Notes: generated by a model from the sequence alone, not told the origin. A DNA stretch of 7,557 bases from Trebonia sp. (GCA_030043595.1 JASHXJ010000168.1:1-7557); one strand, 5' to 3'; counted from the stretch's first letter, positions 1-5,799 are shown. Made by a program: numbers and translations.

Positions 1-427
1 GCTCGGGGACCAGCGCCGCGCCGTAGGCCCACATGTCGGTCAGCACCCGGGACATGTCAGTGATCCCGCGCCGGGTCAGCGCCCCGGTCAGCGCCGGGTG
101 GGCGCGGAGCATCTCATCGCATTCGTGCCACTCGTCGAGGGTCAGATTCGGCTGCTGGCCGGGCAGGTGCTCCCAGCTGGAGACCTCGTTCCCTGTCAGC
201 GACACCGTGGCCCGGTAGGCCTGGCCGTCGCCGCGGTTCCAGCAGACCACCAGCGCCTCGCGGCTGGCCAGCCGGCCGCTCTCCAGCGCGGGCAGGTCCG
301 CCTTGGCCGGTTCCTTCAGCTCGATCGAGGCGAACCGCCAGCCGGCGCCGACCCCTCGGTCCCGGCGCATGATCGCGGCGGCCTGCCGGATCTCTCCGGC
401 CGTCAGCGGGTCAAGCGGATGGGTCAC
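1..427 (-). CDS. Copper-containing primary-amine oxidase, N-terminal fragment (3' end outside window)
   Basis: Reading leftward from a GTG at 427, an uninterrupted frame of 142 codons runs off the window edge. It begins VTHPLDPLTAGEIRQAAAIM and continues with WRFASIELKEPAKADL. This is the characteristic start of bacterial copper/topaquinone amine oxidases: the small N2-type domain followed by the beginning of N3. The family oxidises primary amines such as tyramine or phenethylamine to aldehyde, ammonia and hydrogen peroxide. Family members are usually about 640-660 residues, so roughly the first fifth is seen. The topaquinone tyrosine and the copper histidines lie outside the window and cannot be checked. 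The start is supported by a GGAGG six bases upstream of the GTG and by the family-typical N-terminus. It is divergent from the intradiol dioxygenase, which fits a catabolic locus. The family call is firm; the substrate is unknown. Confidence 0.85.
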   Translation of the reverse strand, partial: MTHPLDPLTAGEIRQAAAIMRRDRGVGAGWRFASIELKEPAKADLPALESGRLASREALVVCWNRGDGQAYRATVSLTGNEVSSWEHLPGQQPNLTLDEWHECDEMLRAHPALTGALTRRGITDMSRVLTDMWAYGAALVPE

Positions 428-562
428 GATCGTCCTCCGTTCGGCCCTGGCAGCGTATCGCTGGTCCGCCAGGCGCCCCTCGCCGCAGGCTTCCGCGCCT
501 TGATAATGAGTGCGTACGAACGAGCAGCGGGCCTGGCAGCCGACCCGAACGAAGGTGTCCTG
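428..562. promoter_or_regulatory. Divergent control region between amine oxidase and dioxygenase
   Basis: These 135 bases separate two genes transcribed away from each other, so both promoters should lie here. On the plus strand GATAAT at 502-507 resembles a -10 hexamer. It would place the transcript start near 514 and give the dioxygenase a leader of about 49 bases, which agrees with the ATG at 563 rather than the ATG at 506. No good -35 is visible 17 bases upstream of it. On the minus strand the hexamer TACGCT near 452-457 is a weak -10 candidate. The 9-mer CCTGGCAGC occurs at 446-454 and again at 532-540, one copy near each gene. The promoter calls are weak; that this is a shared control region follows from the gene layout. 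Confidence 0.4.
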
Positions 563-1456
563 ATGATCATCGAACGACATGAAGACGTGACGCCCGCCGT
601 GCTGGCGGTCATGCAGCAGACGACCGACCCGCGCCTGCGGGAGATCATGACTTCGCTGGTCTCGCACCTGCACGCGTTCATCCGCGACGTACGGCTCACC
701 GAGGAGGAGTTCCTCGCGGCTACCGCCATCCTCAACGAGATGGGCCAGGCGACGACCGACACCCACAACGAGATGGTGCTGATGTCCGGTTCCCTCGGGG
801 TGTCCTCGCTCGTCTGCCTGCTCAACAACGGCGACAGGGGCGCCACAGAGACACAGCAGAACCTGCTCGGACCGTTCTGGCGGATGAACTCGCCACAGGT
901 GGACAACGGCGGCTCGATCGTCCGCTCGCGGACGCCCGGGCCGGTCCTGTTCGTCAGCGCGCTGGTTCAGGACCCGACCGGCGATCCGGTCGCCGGGGCC
1001 GAGGTGGACGTGTGGCACTCCTCGCCGGTCGGGCTCTACGAGCACCAGGACGCCGACCAGGCGCCGATGAACCTGCGCGGGAAGCTGGTCACCGACGACG
1101 CGGGGCGCTTCTGGTTCCGGACGGTGAAGATGGCCGGGTACCCGATTCCCACCCACACGGTGGTGGGCCGGCTGCTCAAGGCCCAGAACCGCCACCCCTT
1201 CCGCCCGGCGCACCTGCACGTGCTGATCTTCAAAGAGGGCTACAAGACGCTGATCTCGCAGGTCTACGCCCCCGACGACCCGCACCTCGACACCGATGTG
1301 CAGTTCGGCGTCACCCGCGCGCTGATCGGTGACTTCCAGCGTCACGACGAGCCCCACCCGGCCGACTCGACCATCGAGACACCCTGGTACTCCCTCGAGT
1401 ACACGTTCACCCTCGAGCGCGGCGTGGCCAGGCTCCCCCGGCCTCCCATCAAGTAG
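563..1456 (+). CDS. Intradiol ring-cleavage dioxygenase (hydroxyquinol 1,2-dioxygenase-like)
   Basis: This 297-residue protein belongs to the non-haem Fe(III) intradiol dioxygenases, which open catechol-type rings between the two hydroxyls to give cis,cis-muconate or maleylacetate-type products. Residues 1-100 form the helical N-terminal dimerisation/linker domain, containing LREIMTSLVSHLHAFIRDVR. LLGPFW (101-106) begins the beta-sandwich catalytic domain. The four iron ligands are all present: Y159 (in GLYE), Y193 (in AGYPIPT), H217 and H219 (in RPAHLH). R214 matches the conserved active-site arginine. The spacing from second Tyr to the two His (24 and 26) equals that of catechol 1,2-dioxygenases. 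The N-terminal domain and the tail resemble the hydroxyquinol clade more than classical catA, but that is a judgement from memory. ATG 563 is chosen because GAAGG lies seven bases upstream and the length is typical. ATG 506 would add 19 poorly conserved-looking residues without a clear ribosome site. Upstream codons of the same frame are a shadow of the amine oxidase. Confidence 0.9.
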   Translation: MIIERHEDVTPAVLAVMQQTTDPRLREIMTSLVSHLHAFIRDVRLTEEEFLAATAILNEMGQATTDTHNEMVLMSGSLGVSSLVCLLNNGDRGATETQQNLLGPFWRMNSPQVDNGGSIVRSRTPGPVLFVSALVQDPTGDPVAGAEVDVWHSSPVGLYEHQDADQAPMNLRGKLVTDDAGRFWFRTVKMAGYPIPTHTVVGRLLKAQNRHPFRPAHLHVLIFKEGYKTLISQVYAPDDPHLDTDVQFGVTRALIGDFQRHDEPHPADSTIETPWYSLEYTFTLERGVARLPRPPIK

Positions 1457-1487
1457 CGGCGCTGCCCAGCCCAGGCGCTGCGACAGT

Positions 1488-1502
1488 CCCCGTGCGTCGG
1501 GG
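1488..1502. terminator. GC hairpin between convergent genes, possible bidirectional terminator
   Basis: CCCCG at 1488-1492 and CGGGG at 1498-1502 form a perfect five-pair GC stem with a five-base loop. It sits in the 49-bp gap between the stop codons of the dioxygenase (plus) and the HNH endonuclease (minus). There is no T tract on either side, so it is not a classic intrinsic terminator. Tract-less hairpins do occur at gene ends in actinomycetes. The position is the main support. Confidence 0.35.
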
Positions 1503-1505
1503 CGG

Positions 1506-2987
1506 TTACCCGGCCCGGACGGTAGGTGGCGAGTGGCTGTGCAGGACCTGTCCATCGGGCCCGTGGGCCGAGGTGGTCCCGTCGGGGTGCAGGACCAGCT
1601 CCCAGCCCCACCTGTGGATACAAACATCATGATGGAACTGGCAAAGTAGAACACAATCACGGACGCTTGTCTTGCCGCCGTCCTTCCTGTGCCGTAGGTG
1701 GTGCACGTCACACCAGGCGGCCGGGCGGCCGCAGCCCGGCCACGCGCAGGCCTTGTCCCGGAGCAGGACCGCGCGGCGGATCTGAGCGGGGATGCTGTCG
1801 GCGTAGCCCACATCCAGCGGGAGGCTCGGGGTGGCGTACGGCGGGGACAGCAGGCTCGTGCGCAGCACCCCGGCCAGGCCGTTCGGCCCGGAGACGAAAT
1901 CGATCGCCAGCCGGGCGATGGCGTAGCGCAGCGCCGCCCGCGCCTGCGGGGACAGCGCCCGCGGCCGCGCGTGCTGATCGCCCGCCGCCAGCGCGAGCTC
2001 GATGATCTGATCGATCACCGCCATGTCGGCGTGCCCGGTGACGACCGGGACGGTCATCGCGTCGCAGCCGGCGGTCTCCGCATCAGTGCCGGTCAGGTAG
2101 CCGGTCTCCCCGGCCCGGGCGGCCAGCCAGGCATGCTCCACCGCCGACGCGCCTGGCTGCTGGCGCAGCCAGGGCAGCGGGATGTGGGCGATCACCTGGG
2201 TGTCGGCGCCTGCCCGGTCCGGCACCATCCTGGCCCGGATGAGCAGCTCGCAGCCGAGCTGCAAGGCGTCGTGGAACCGCTGGCCTTCGCTGCGGCGATC
2301 TTCCGGGCCGTGCTTCTTGCCGAGCGCTTCCAGCACCGCCTGGACGGCGGCATTGCACTCGGGGGTGAGGTTGCCGCGAATGCACGCCGCCCCGCCGAAG
2401 GTGGCCCCGACGGCCACGTAGCGGTCGTCGAACCCGTCGTCGCCGTCGGGGTCGGGGTGCTGTGCCCGCCACTGCTCCCAGGCGGCGGCCGCGATCAGCT
2501 TCAGGTCGTCCAGGGACGCGCCCGCGGCCGCCGCGTCCAGGAGGATCTTGCCGGTCAGGGCGCGCAGCTCCCCGGGGAGCTTGTTCACCAGCTCGGTGAT
2601 CTGTCGCCCGCACGACTCCGAGACCTGCCCGGCGGCCATCGCGTCAGCGACGCCGCGGTGGGCGCTGAGCCGGCGCATCTCCCGGACGTCGGCCCTGGCG
2701 TCCCGCAGGCTCATCTGGGTCATGGCGGCCAGCCAGGAGGCTGAGCTGCCGTACCCGTCGGCGTCGTGGGCGTCCGTGACGTCGAACCGGCGCAGAAAGC
2801 CAGCGCGTGCCGCGGTGAACTTCGCCCGCAGCCCGCCGAGCGATATCAGCACGTCTCCGAGAGCGGCAGCCGGAAGCTCGCCGGCCGCCGGGGAGTTCAG
2901 ATAATCCAGGCTCCAGTGCGCTAGCCGCAGCGCTTCGGCGACGCTGCGCGGGGCGCAGCCGTGCTCCTGGTCGCTTCCGGTGCACAT
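1506..2987 (-). CDS. DUF222 domain HNH endonuclease (13E12 repeat family)
   Basis: This 493-residue protein has the standard two-part plan of actinobacterial 13E12-family proteins. A long alpha-helical, alanine-rich DUF222 region covers about residues 15-370, including SSASWLAAM (81-89) and a GQVSESCGRQI segment (120-130). A C-terminal HNH nuclease domain covers about residues 400-470. In the HNH part the zinc-type cysteines C414 and C419 (CAWPGC), the catalytic-region histidines H429-H430 (DVHH), and C449 with H452-H453 (LCQFHH) are all present, so the nuclease looks intact. The biological role of this family is poorly defined; DNA cleavage is inferred from the fold. The ATG start has a strong GGAGG nine bases upstream. 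It is convergent with the dioxygenase and lies downstream of, in the same direction as, the Usp gene, across a 211-bp gap with its own AT-rich promoter region. Members are often multicopy and spread within actinobacterial genomes. Confidence 0.92.
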   Translation of the reverse strand: MCTGSDQEHGCAPRSVAEALRLAHWSLDYLNSPAAGELPAAALGDVLISLGGLRAKFTAARAGFLRRFDVTDAHDADGYGSSASWLAAMTQMSLRDARADVREMRRLSAHRGVADAMAAGQVSESCGRQITELVNKLPGELRALTGKILLDAAAAGASLDDLKLIAAAAWEQWRAQHPDPDGDDGFDDRYVAVGATFGGAACIRGNLTPECNAAVQAVLEALGKKHGPEDRRSEGQRFHDALQLGCELLIRARMVPDRAGADTQVIAHIPLPWLRQQPGASAVEHAWLAARAGETGYLTGTDAETAGCDAMTVPVVTGHADMAVIDQIIELALAAGDQHARPRALSPQARAALRYAIARLAIDFVSGPNGLAGVLRTSLLSPPYATPSLPLDVGYADSIPAQIRRAVLLRDKACAWPGCGRPAAWCDVHHLRHRKDGGKTSVRDCVLLCQFHHDVCIHRWGWELVLHPDGTTSAHGPDGQVLHSHSPPTVRAG

Positions 2988-3034
2988 GCTGAATCACCTC
3001 CCCGGAGTCGGGTCATCTTCGCAGGTTTATCTCG

Positions 3035-3064
3035 ATAATAGCACATTCGTTCTATGTAGTACAA
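3035..3064 (-). promoter_or_regulatory. Putative promoter of the HNH endonuclease gene
   Basis: On the minus strand TTGTAC (3064-3059) and TATTAT (3040-3035) are separated by 18 bases, giving an acceptable sigma-70/HrdB-type promoter. The predicted transcript start is near 3028, about 40 bases ahead of the ATG at 2987. It sits in the only clearly AT-rich stretch of the window (about 3025-3095). A second, poorer pair (TTGTAT 3076-3071 with TAGAAC) overlaps it. Inferred from sequence only. Confidence 0.5.
3039..3054 (-). promoter_or_regulatory. LexA/SOS-box-like dyad within the HNH gene promoter
   Basis: Read on the minus strand the site is TAGAAC-GAAT-GTGCTA. The actinobacterial LexA consensus is TCGAAC-N4-GTTCGA; this site matches 9 of 12 specified positions and 7 of 8 in the GAAC-N4-GTTC core. 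It lies between the putative -35 and -10 and touches the latter, where a repressor would block transcription. It is an imperfect match, so LexA binding is a hypothesis. Confidence 0.35.
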
Positions 3065-3119
3065 TCGATGATACAAGATCTTTTTCGAATTCTCCGCTGC
3101 GTGCTGGCGTCCCCGGTAT

Positions 3120-3165
3120 GGCCGGCTCGTCCGTTCCCCAGCCGGTCAGGCACGTCTCCAGTGCC
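3120..3165 (-). terminator. Two weak inverted repeats downstream of usp, possible terminator
   Basis: Downstream of the Usp stop codon (3199 on the minus strand) two small stems can be drawn: GGCAC 3149-3153 with GTGCC 3161-3165 (seven-base loop), and GGCCGGC 3120-3126 with GCCGGTC 3141-3147 (one wobble, 14-base loop). The two are side by side, and neither is followed by a T run. The rest of the 2988-3198 gap holds the HNH promoter region and no gene that I can support. Confidence 0.2.
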
Positions 3166-3198
3166 GGCGGCTTTCAGACCGCAGAACCCGTGAGCGAG

Positions 3199-3666
3199 CT
3201 ATGCCGTTGCGGATGGCGGAGGCTCCTGGTCGCCGTGGATGATCAGGACAGGACAAGGGGCGTGTTCGGCGACGCTGGCGCTGACCGAGCCGAGCAGCAG
3301 TCCGGTGAATCCGCCGTGACCCCGGCTGCCGACGACCAGCAAGGTGGCTTCTTCTGATGCTTTCAGCAGAACCTCGGCGGCGCTTCCTTCGCACACTTCC
3401 CGTTTCAGCCCCGTCGGTGGCTTGCCAGCGAAGGCCGTGCTGATGGTCTCGTCGATCATCTGCGTGGTCGCCTGCGACGGGTTCCAGCCGGATACCATCG
3501 CTGCCCGCTGGTAGGTGGCCGGGTATTCCCAGGCTGTGACGATCTGCAGTTGTGCGCCGAGTGGTCTGGCGAGGAAGGCTGCCCACCGCAGCGCATGCTG
3601 GGAATGCCAGGATCCGTCCACGCCGACGACAATTCTGTTGTCGGTGGCCTTGAGCTTCTCGCTCAT
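3199..3666 (-). CDS. Universal stress protein, UspA family, ATP-binding type
   Basis: This 155-residue single-domain Usp starts with the family's first strand and loop, IVVGVDGSWHS (residues 12-22), with D17 at the nucleotide-binding position. The ATP motif G-x2-G-x9-G-S is complete: G113, G116, G126 and S127 within VVGSRGHGGF and TGLLLGSVS. The closing strand CPVLII (138-143) is also typical, and the length is normal for one domain. Such cytoplasmic proteins help cells survive stress or non-growth; the precise activity is rarely known. The ATG at 3666 shares one base with the stop codon of the transporter gene upstream (TGATG), and GGGAG lies eight bases before it. It should therefore be co-transcribed with the transporter and probably translationally coupled to it. 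It would be regulated from the transporter promoter near 5110-5138; I see no separate promoter. Confidence 0.93.
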   Translation of the reverse strand: MSEKLKATDNRIVVGVDGSWHSQHALRWAAFLARPLGAQLQIVTAWEYPATYQRAAMVSGWNPSQATTQMIDETISTAFAGKPPTGLKREVCEGSAAEVLLKASEEATLLVVGSRGHGGFTGLLLGSVSASVAEHAPCPVLIIHGDQEPPPSATA

Positions 3667-4958
3667 CAGCTCTTCTCCCTTGTTGCTGCCGGGTTCTGCG
3701 GGAGCCGCCTGCTGGCTGGTGCGGCCTGGGGGCTTGCCTCAGCCGCAGCGGGTGGCTGGGAACGGCCGCCCGCGATCAGTGCGAAAACGGCGGAGGCGAG
3801 AGCGATTGCTCCGCCGGTGGTGTACACAACGGCCAGGCCAGCGGAGTCGACCAGCAGCCCGCCGAGTGCGGATCCGGCGGCGATCGATAGCTGCAGGTTG
3901 CAGACGTTGGCTGCTGAGACGGCCTCTTGCGCCTGCGGATCGGAGCGGAGCATCCAGACCTGGGCGGCTAGCGGGATCAGTCCCCAGATCAGGCCCCAGG
4001 CAACGATGACGACTCCAACGGCTGCGTGTGCTGTGCCGAGGACGGGCAGGATGATCAGACAAGCCCCTACCCCGGTGCTGGCGCCGGCGAAGGTGCCGAC
4101 TCTGCTGCGGGCGACAACCCGGCCGCCGATCAGGGTGCCGATGATCCCGGCGATGCCGTAGCCGAAGAAGAGCCCGGTCACGGCCCCTGATGACATCCGG
4201 GCGTGCTGGGTCAGCAGCGGCGTGATGTAGGTCGAGGCGGCGAACTGGCCGACGAAGACAACGGCGGCGGCGATCAGCCCGGTCCGGGCGAGCGGGATAC
4301 GGAACACCGCACCGAGGTCACGCAGCCGGGTGTGCCCGTCGGCCCGGATGCCGGGGAGGAGCAGCGCCTGCACGGTGACGATGAGCAGGCCGATGCCAGC
4401 GGCAGTGGCGAAGGTCAGCCGCCAGCCGACCAGTGCGCCGAGGGCGTGGCCCGCTGGCAGGCCGATGACGGTGCCGGCTGAGACGCCGGCCGTGATGAAC
4501 GCGATGGCCCTGGTGCCTGCCCGCTCGCCGACCAGCTTGGGCCCGACCGGGGTGACGACCGTCCAGAAACCTGCGATGGCGATCCCGAGGAGGACGCGGC
4601 CGGCCAGCATCACCCCGAAGTCGGGGGCGACCGAGGCGACGGCATTAGAGACAGCGACGAGTCCGCCGAGGCTGAGGATCAGCTTGCGCCGGTCGAACTG
4701 TCTGGCGCCGGCCAGGATCAGCGGTGCTGACACCGCGGCGCTGAGGCCGGGCACGACGACCATCAGCCCGGCCAGGCCGAGAGAGACGTGCAGGCCGTTG
4801 GCGATCGGGGGAAGCAGGCCGACCGGGATGAATTCGGTGGTCACGATGATGAACGCGCCGAGCGCTACGGATGTCACGGCCAGCCAGGCCCGAGCCGAGG
4901 GCCGGCCCTCGACGGGCTCGGCGAGCCGTCCGCCGGTTCGTACGAAGAACGCTCTCAA
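3666..4958 (-). CDS. MFS efflux transporter, DHA1 (AraJ/NepI/chloramphenicol-efflux-like) family
   Basis: This 430-residue membrane protein has about twelve hydrophobic segments (roughly residues 24-46, 56-80, 94-111, 113-135, 152-172, 180-202, 226-246, 258-280, 290-308, 311-335, 343-369 and 372-396). TM1 carries the TTEFIPVGLLPPIA signature typical of DHA1 drug/nucleoside/sugar exporters. Loop 2-3 has motif A (GARQFDRRK, 84-92). TM5 has an antiporter-type region ending GWRLTF (178-183). Proton-driven export of a small hydrophobic compound is expected; the substrate is unknown. The tail after residue 398 is Pro/Ala-rich and cytoplasmic. I choose the TTG at 4958, with GGGGAG six bases upstream and a normal-length N-terminus. 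The only start further upstream is a GTG at 5138 inside the operator, which would add 60 residues of non-family sequence. It is followed by usp with a one-base overlap and preceded by a MarR gene, the common regulator-pump arrangement. Confidence 0.88.
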   Translation of the reverse strand: MRAFFVRTGGRLAEPVEGRPSARAWLAVTSVALGAFIIVTTEFIPVGLLPPIANGLHVSLGLAGLMVVVPGLSAAVSAPLILAGARQFDRRKLILSLGGLVAVSNAVASVAPDFGVMLAGRVLLGIAIAGFWTVVTPVGPKLVGERAGTRAIAFITAGVSAGTVIGLPAGHALGALVGWRLTFATAAGIGLLIVTVQALLLPGIRADGHTRLRDLGAVFRIPLARTGLIAAAVVFVGQFAASTYITPLLTQHARMSSGAVTGLFFGYGIAGIIGTLIGGRVVARSRVGTFAGASTGVGACLIILPVLGTAHAAVGVVIVAWGLIWGLIPLAAQVWMLRSDPQAQEAVSAANVCNLQLSIAAGSALGGLLVDSAGLAVVYTTGGAIALASAVFALIAGGRSQPPAAAEASPQAAPASRRLPQNPAATREKS

Positions 4959-5013
4959 GGCATGCTCCCCGTGGGCGTTGTGCTGGGACTGCTGACACCG
5001 GGGCCTGATCCCA

Positions 5014-5046
5014 GAGATGTCACTGTCCGCCCTCGCTGAGATGTCA
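5014..5046 (-). repeat. Direct repeats TGACATCTC in the transporter leader
   Basis: On the minus strand TGACATCTC occurs at 5046-5038 and 5022-5014, 24 bases apart. Each begins with TGACAT, the same half as the GTGACATGTCAC palindrome at 5127-5138. They lie downstream of the predicted transcript start and upstream of the TTG start, so they could be weak auxiliary operator half-sites or leader RNA elements. No function is shown. Confidence 0.35.
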
Positions 5047-5109
5047 GGAAGACCGCCCGCTCGCCCTCTGGTACACCGGTGCAGCCATCGCGGCGTCGCC
5101 GCTACAGGG

Positions 5110-5138
5110 AGCCTACAGCCAAATGAGTGACATGTCAC
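5110..5138 (-). promoter_or_regulatory. Putative promoter of the MFS-usp operon
   Basis: On the minus strand GTGACA (5138-5133, five of six with TTGACA) and TAGGCT (5115-5110, a TAnnnT -10) are separated by exactly 17 bases. The transcript would start near 5103 and carry a leader of about 145 bases before the TTG start. The -35 is the left half of the perfect palindrome at 5127-5138, so a bound repressor would cover it. Confidence 0.5.
5127..5138. promoter_or_regulatory. Operator-like palindrome GTGACATGTCAC, copy 1 (transporter promoter)
   Basis: A perfect 12-bp palindrome, identical to the one at 5780-5791. It overlaps the predicted -35 of the MFS-usp promoter and lies 48 bases past the MarR stop codon. 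Its presence at both the regulator and the transporter is the expected pattern for a MarR-family repressor site. Binding is inferred. Confidence 0.6.
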
Positions 5139-5186
5139 GCATTCAGGCGGCAGTGCAGCCCAGCCGTCGCTCGCCTTCGCGGCGCG

Positions 5187-5786
5187 TCAGCCCGGGTCGC
5201 CGGTGCCGGGTCCGACGGGCGGCGCTGCCAGGGTGCCCCGCGAGACCAGCGTCTGATAGATGCCGTCAAGGGCCGCCTGGAACCCTGGCTCCAGCTCCCG
5301 CGGCAGCCCGTCAAAGAACAGCCGCCGGACCAGGGCCACATGCCGGGGCGCCACGCTCTTGACCGCGGCCCAGCCGGACGCCGTCAGCTGAATGTCGGTC
5401 GCGCGCCGGTCAGATGGCGAGGCCGCCCGCTCAACCAGGCCCCGGTCGGCCATCCGCTGGACGTGATGAGACATACGGCTGCGCTCCCAGCCGACATAGG
5501 TAGCCAGCGCCGAGACCTGCATCCGGCCATCGGAAGCGGCCGATAGCGCACTGAGCACGTGGTAGTCGCCCAGCTGCAGCTGCCCGTCACTGAGCAGCTG
5601 CCGGTTCATCTCATAGCTCAGCCGCAGCTGCACCTGCATGAAGGTAATCCAGATCCGCGCCTGCGACTCGTTAAGCCAGACGGGCTCAGCCTCCGCCCCG
5701 TCGGCCGTCGGCCGCCCGTCGCTCCCGTGCGGGCCCGGCTGAGGCAGTCCGCGCCTGCCATCCCGGTAGGCGGATTCCGGTGACAT
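5187..5786 (-). CDS. MarR-family winged helix-turn-helix transcriptional regulator
   Basis: This 199-residue protein has about 36 low-complexity Gly/Pro/Asp-rich residues, then a normal MarR domain. W37 starts the dimerisation helix; the segment LGDYHVLSALSAASDGRMQV (72-91) forms the first DNA-domain helices. VGWERSRMSHHVQRMADRG (98-116) is the recognition helix. LVERAASPSDRRATDIQLT (117-135) forms the wing with the family's D-R-R pattern. Helices from about 137 to 182 close the dimer. The MarR call is firm. MarR proteins usually repress their own gene and a neighbouring pump and release DNA on binding small phenolic or similar ligands. The ATG at 5786 lies in the middle of the palindrome GTGACATGTCAC, with AGGA eight bases upstream. 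An ATG at 5870 would add 28 residues ahead of it with no family support. A start inside the low-complexity stretch is possible. The transporter gene follows after 228 bases. Confidence 0.9.
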   Translation of the reverse strand: MSPESAYRDGRRGLPQPGPHGSDGRPTADGAEAEPVWLNESQARIWITFMQVQLRLSYEMNRQLLSDGQLQLGDYHVLSALSAASDGRMQVSALATYVGWERSRMSHHVQRMADRGLVERAASPSDRRATDIQLTASGWAAVKSVAPRHVALVRRLFFDGLPRELEPGFQAALDGIYQTLVSRGTLAAPPVGPGTGDPG

Positions 5787-5791
5787 GTCAC
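5780..5791. promoter_or_regulatory. Operator-like palindrome GTGACATGTCAC, copy 2 (over MarR start codon)
   Basis: This second perfect copy of the 12-bp palindrome is centred on the chosen MarR start codon, ATG at 5786-5784. A protein bound here would cover the transcript start or the first codons, consistent with autorepression. The palindrome is symmetric, so its strand is not meaningful. The role is inferred from the duplication and position. Confidence 0.6.
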
Positions 5792-5793
5792 AG

Positions 5794-5799
5794 ATCCTA
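5794..5799 (-). promoter_or_regulatory. TAGGAT: possible -10 of a leaderless MarR transcript, or ribosome site
   Basis: TAGGAT on the minus strand fits the TAnnnT -10 pattern. Transcription about seven bases downstream would begin at or next to the A of the ATG at 5786, making a leaderless message, which is common in actinomycetes. The same hexamer contains AGGA eight bases ahead of the ATG and could instead be a Shine-Dalgarno. No good -35 is seen at 17 bases, so both readings stay open. Confidence 0.3.

Noticed and set aside
51..59. GACATGTCA resembling the operator, plus a nearby ACATGTC
   Set aside because: Both lie within amine oxidase codons (Asp-Met-Ser and Asp-Met-Trp), the match to GTGACATGTCAC is incomplete, and there is no promoter there.
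459..475. Small stem CGCTGG/CCAGGCG in the divergent region
   Set aside because: Short and with a bulge, it is not better than many chance stems in GC-rich DNA.
98..562. Extension of the dioxygenase frame upstream to position 98 (452 residues in all)
   Set aside because: This part overlaps the amine oxidase coding region on the other strand and encodes no family-like sequence. The ATG at 563 has a ribosome site and gives a normal-length enzyme.
1615..1680. Locally lower GC inside the HNH gene, as a possible insertion or decay
   Set aside because: The frame is intact and encodes the expected LCQFHH metal-binding part of the HNH domain.
1698..2744. Long plus-strand open frame of 348 residues
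   Set aside because: It is fully antisense to the DUF222/HNH gene, is rich in Arg, Gly and Pro from GC-rich codons read backwards, and shows no recognisable domain.
4955..4963. ATG-CCT-TGA mini-frame just ahead of the transporter start
   Set aside because: A two-codon frame overlapping the TTG start is most likely chance; there is no evidence of a leader peptide.
4330..4995. Plus-strand open frame of 221 residues opposite the transporter
   Set aside because: Antisense shadow of the MFS gene; it lacks any motif and has a low-complexity Pro/Ala/Arg composition.
4959..5138. Transporter start at GTG 5138, adding 60 residues
   Set aside because: The GTG lies within the predicted operator and -35. 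The extra residues resemble no MFS N-terminus, while TTG 4958 has a GGGGAG at good spacing.
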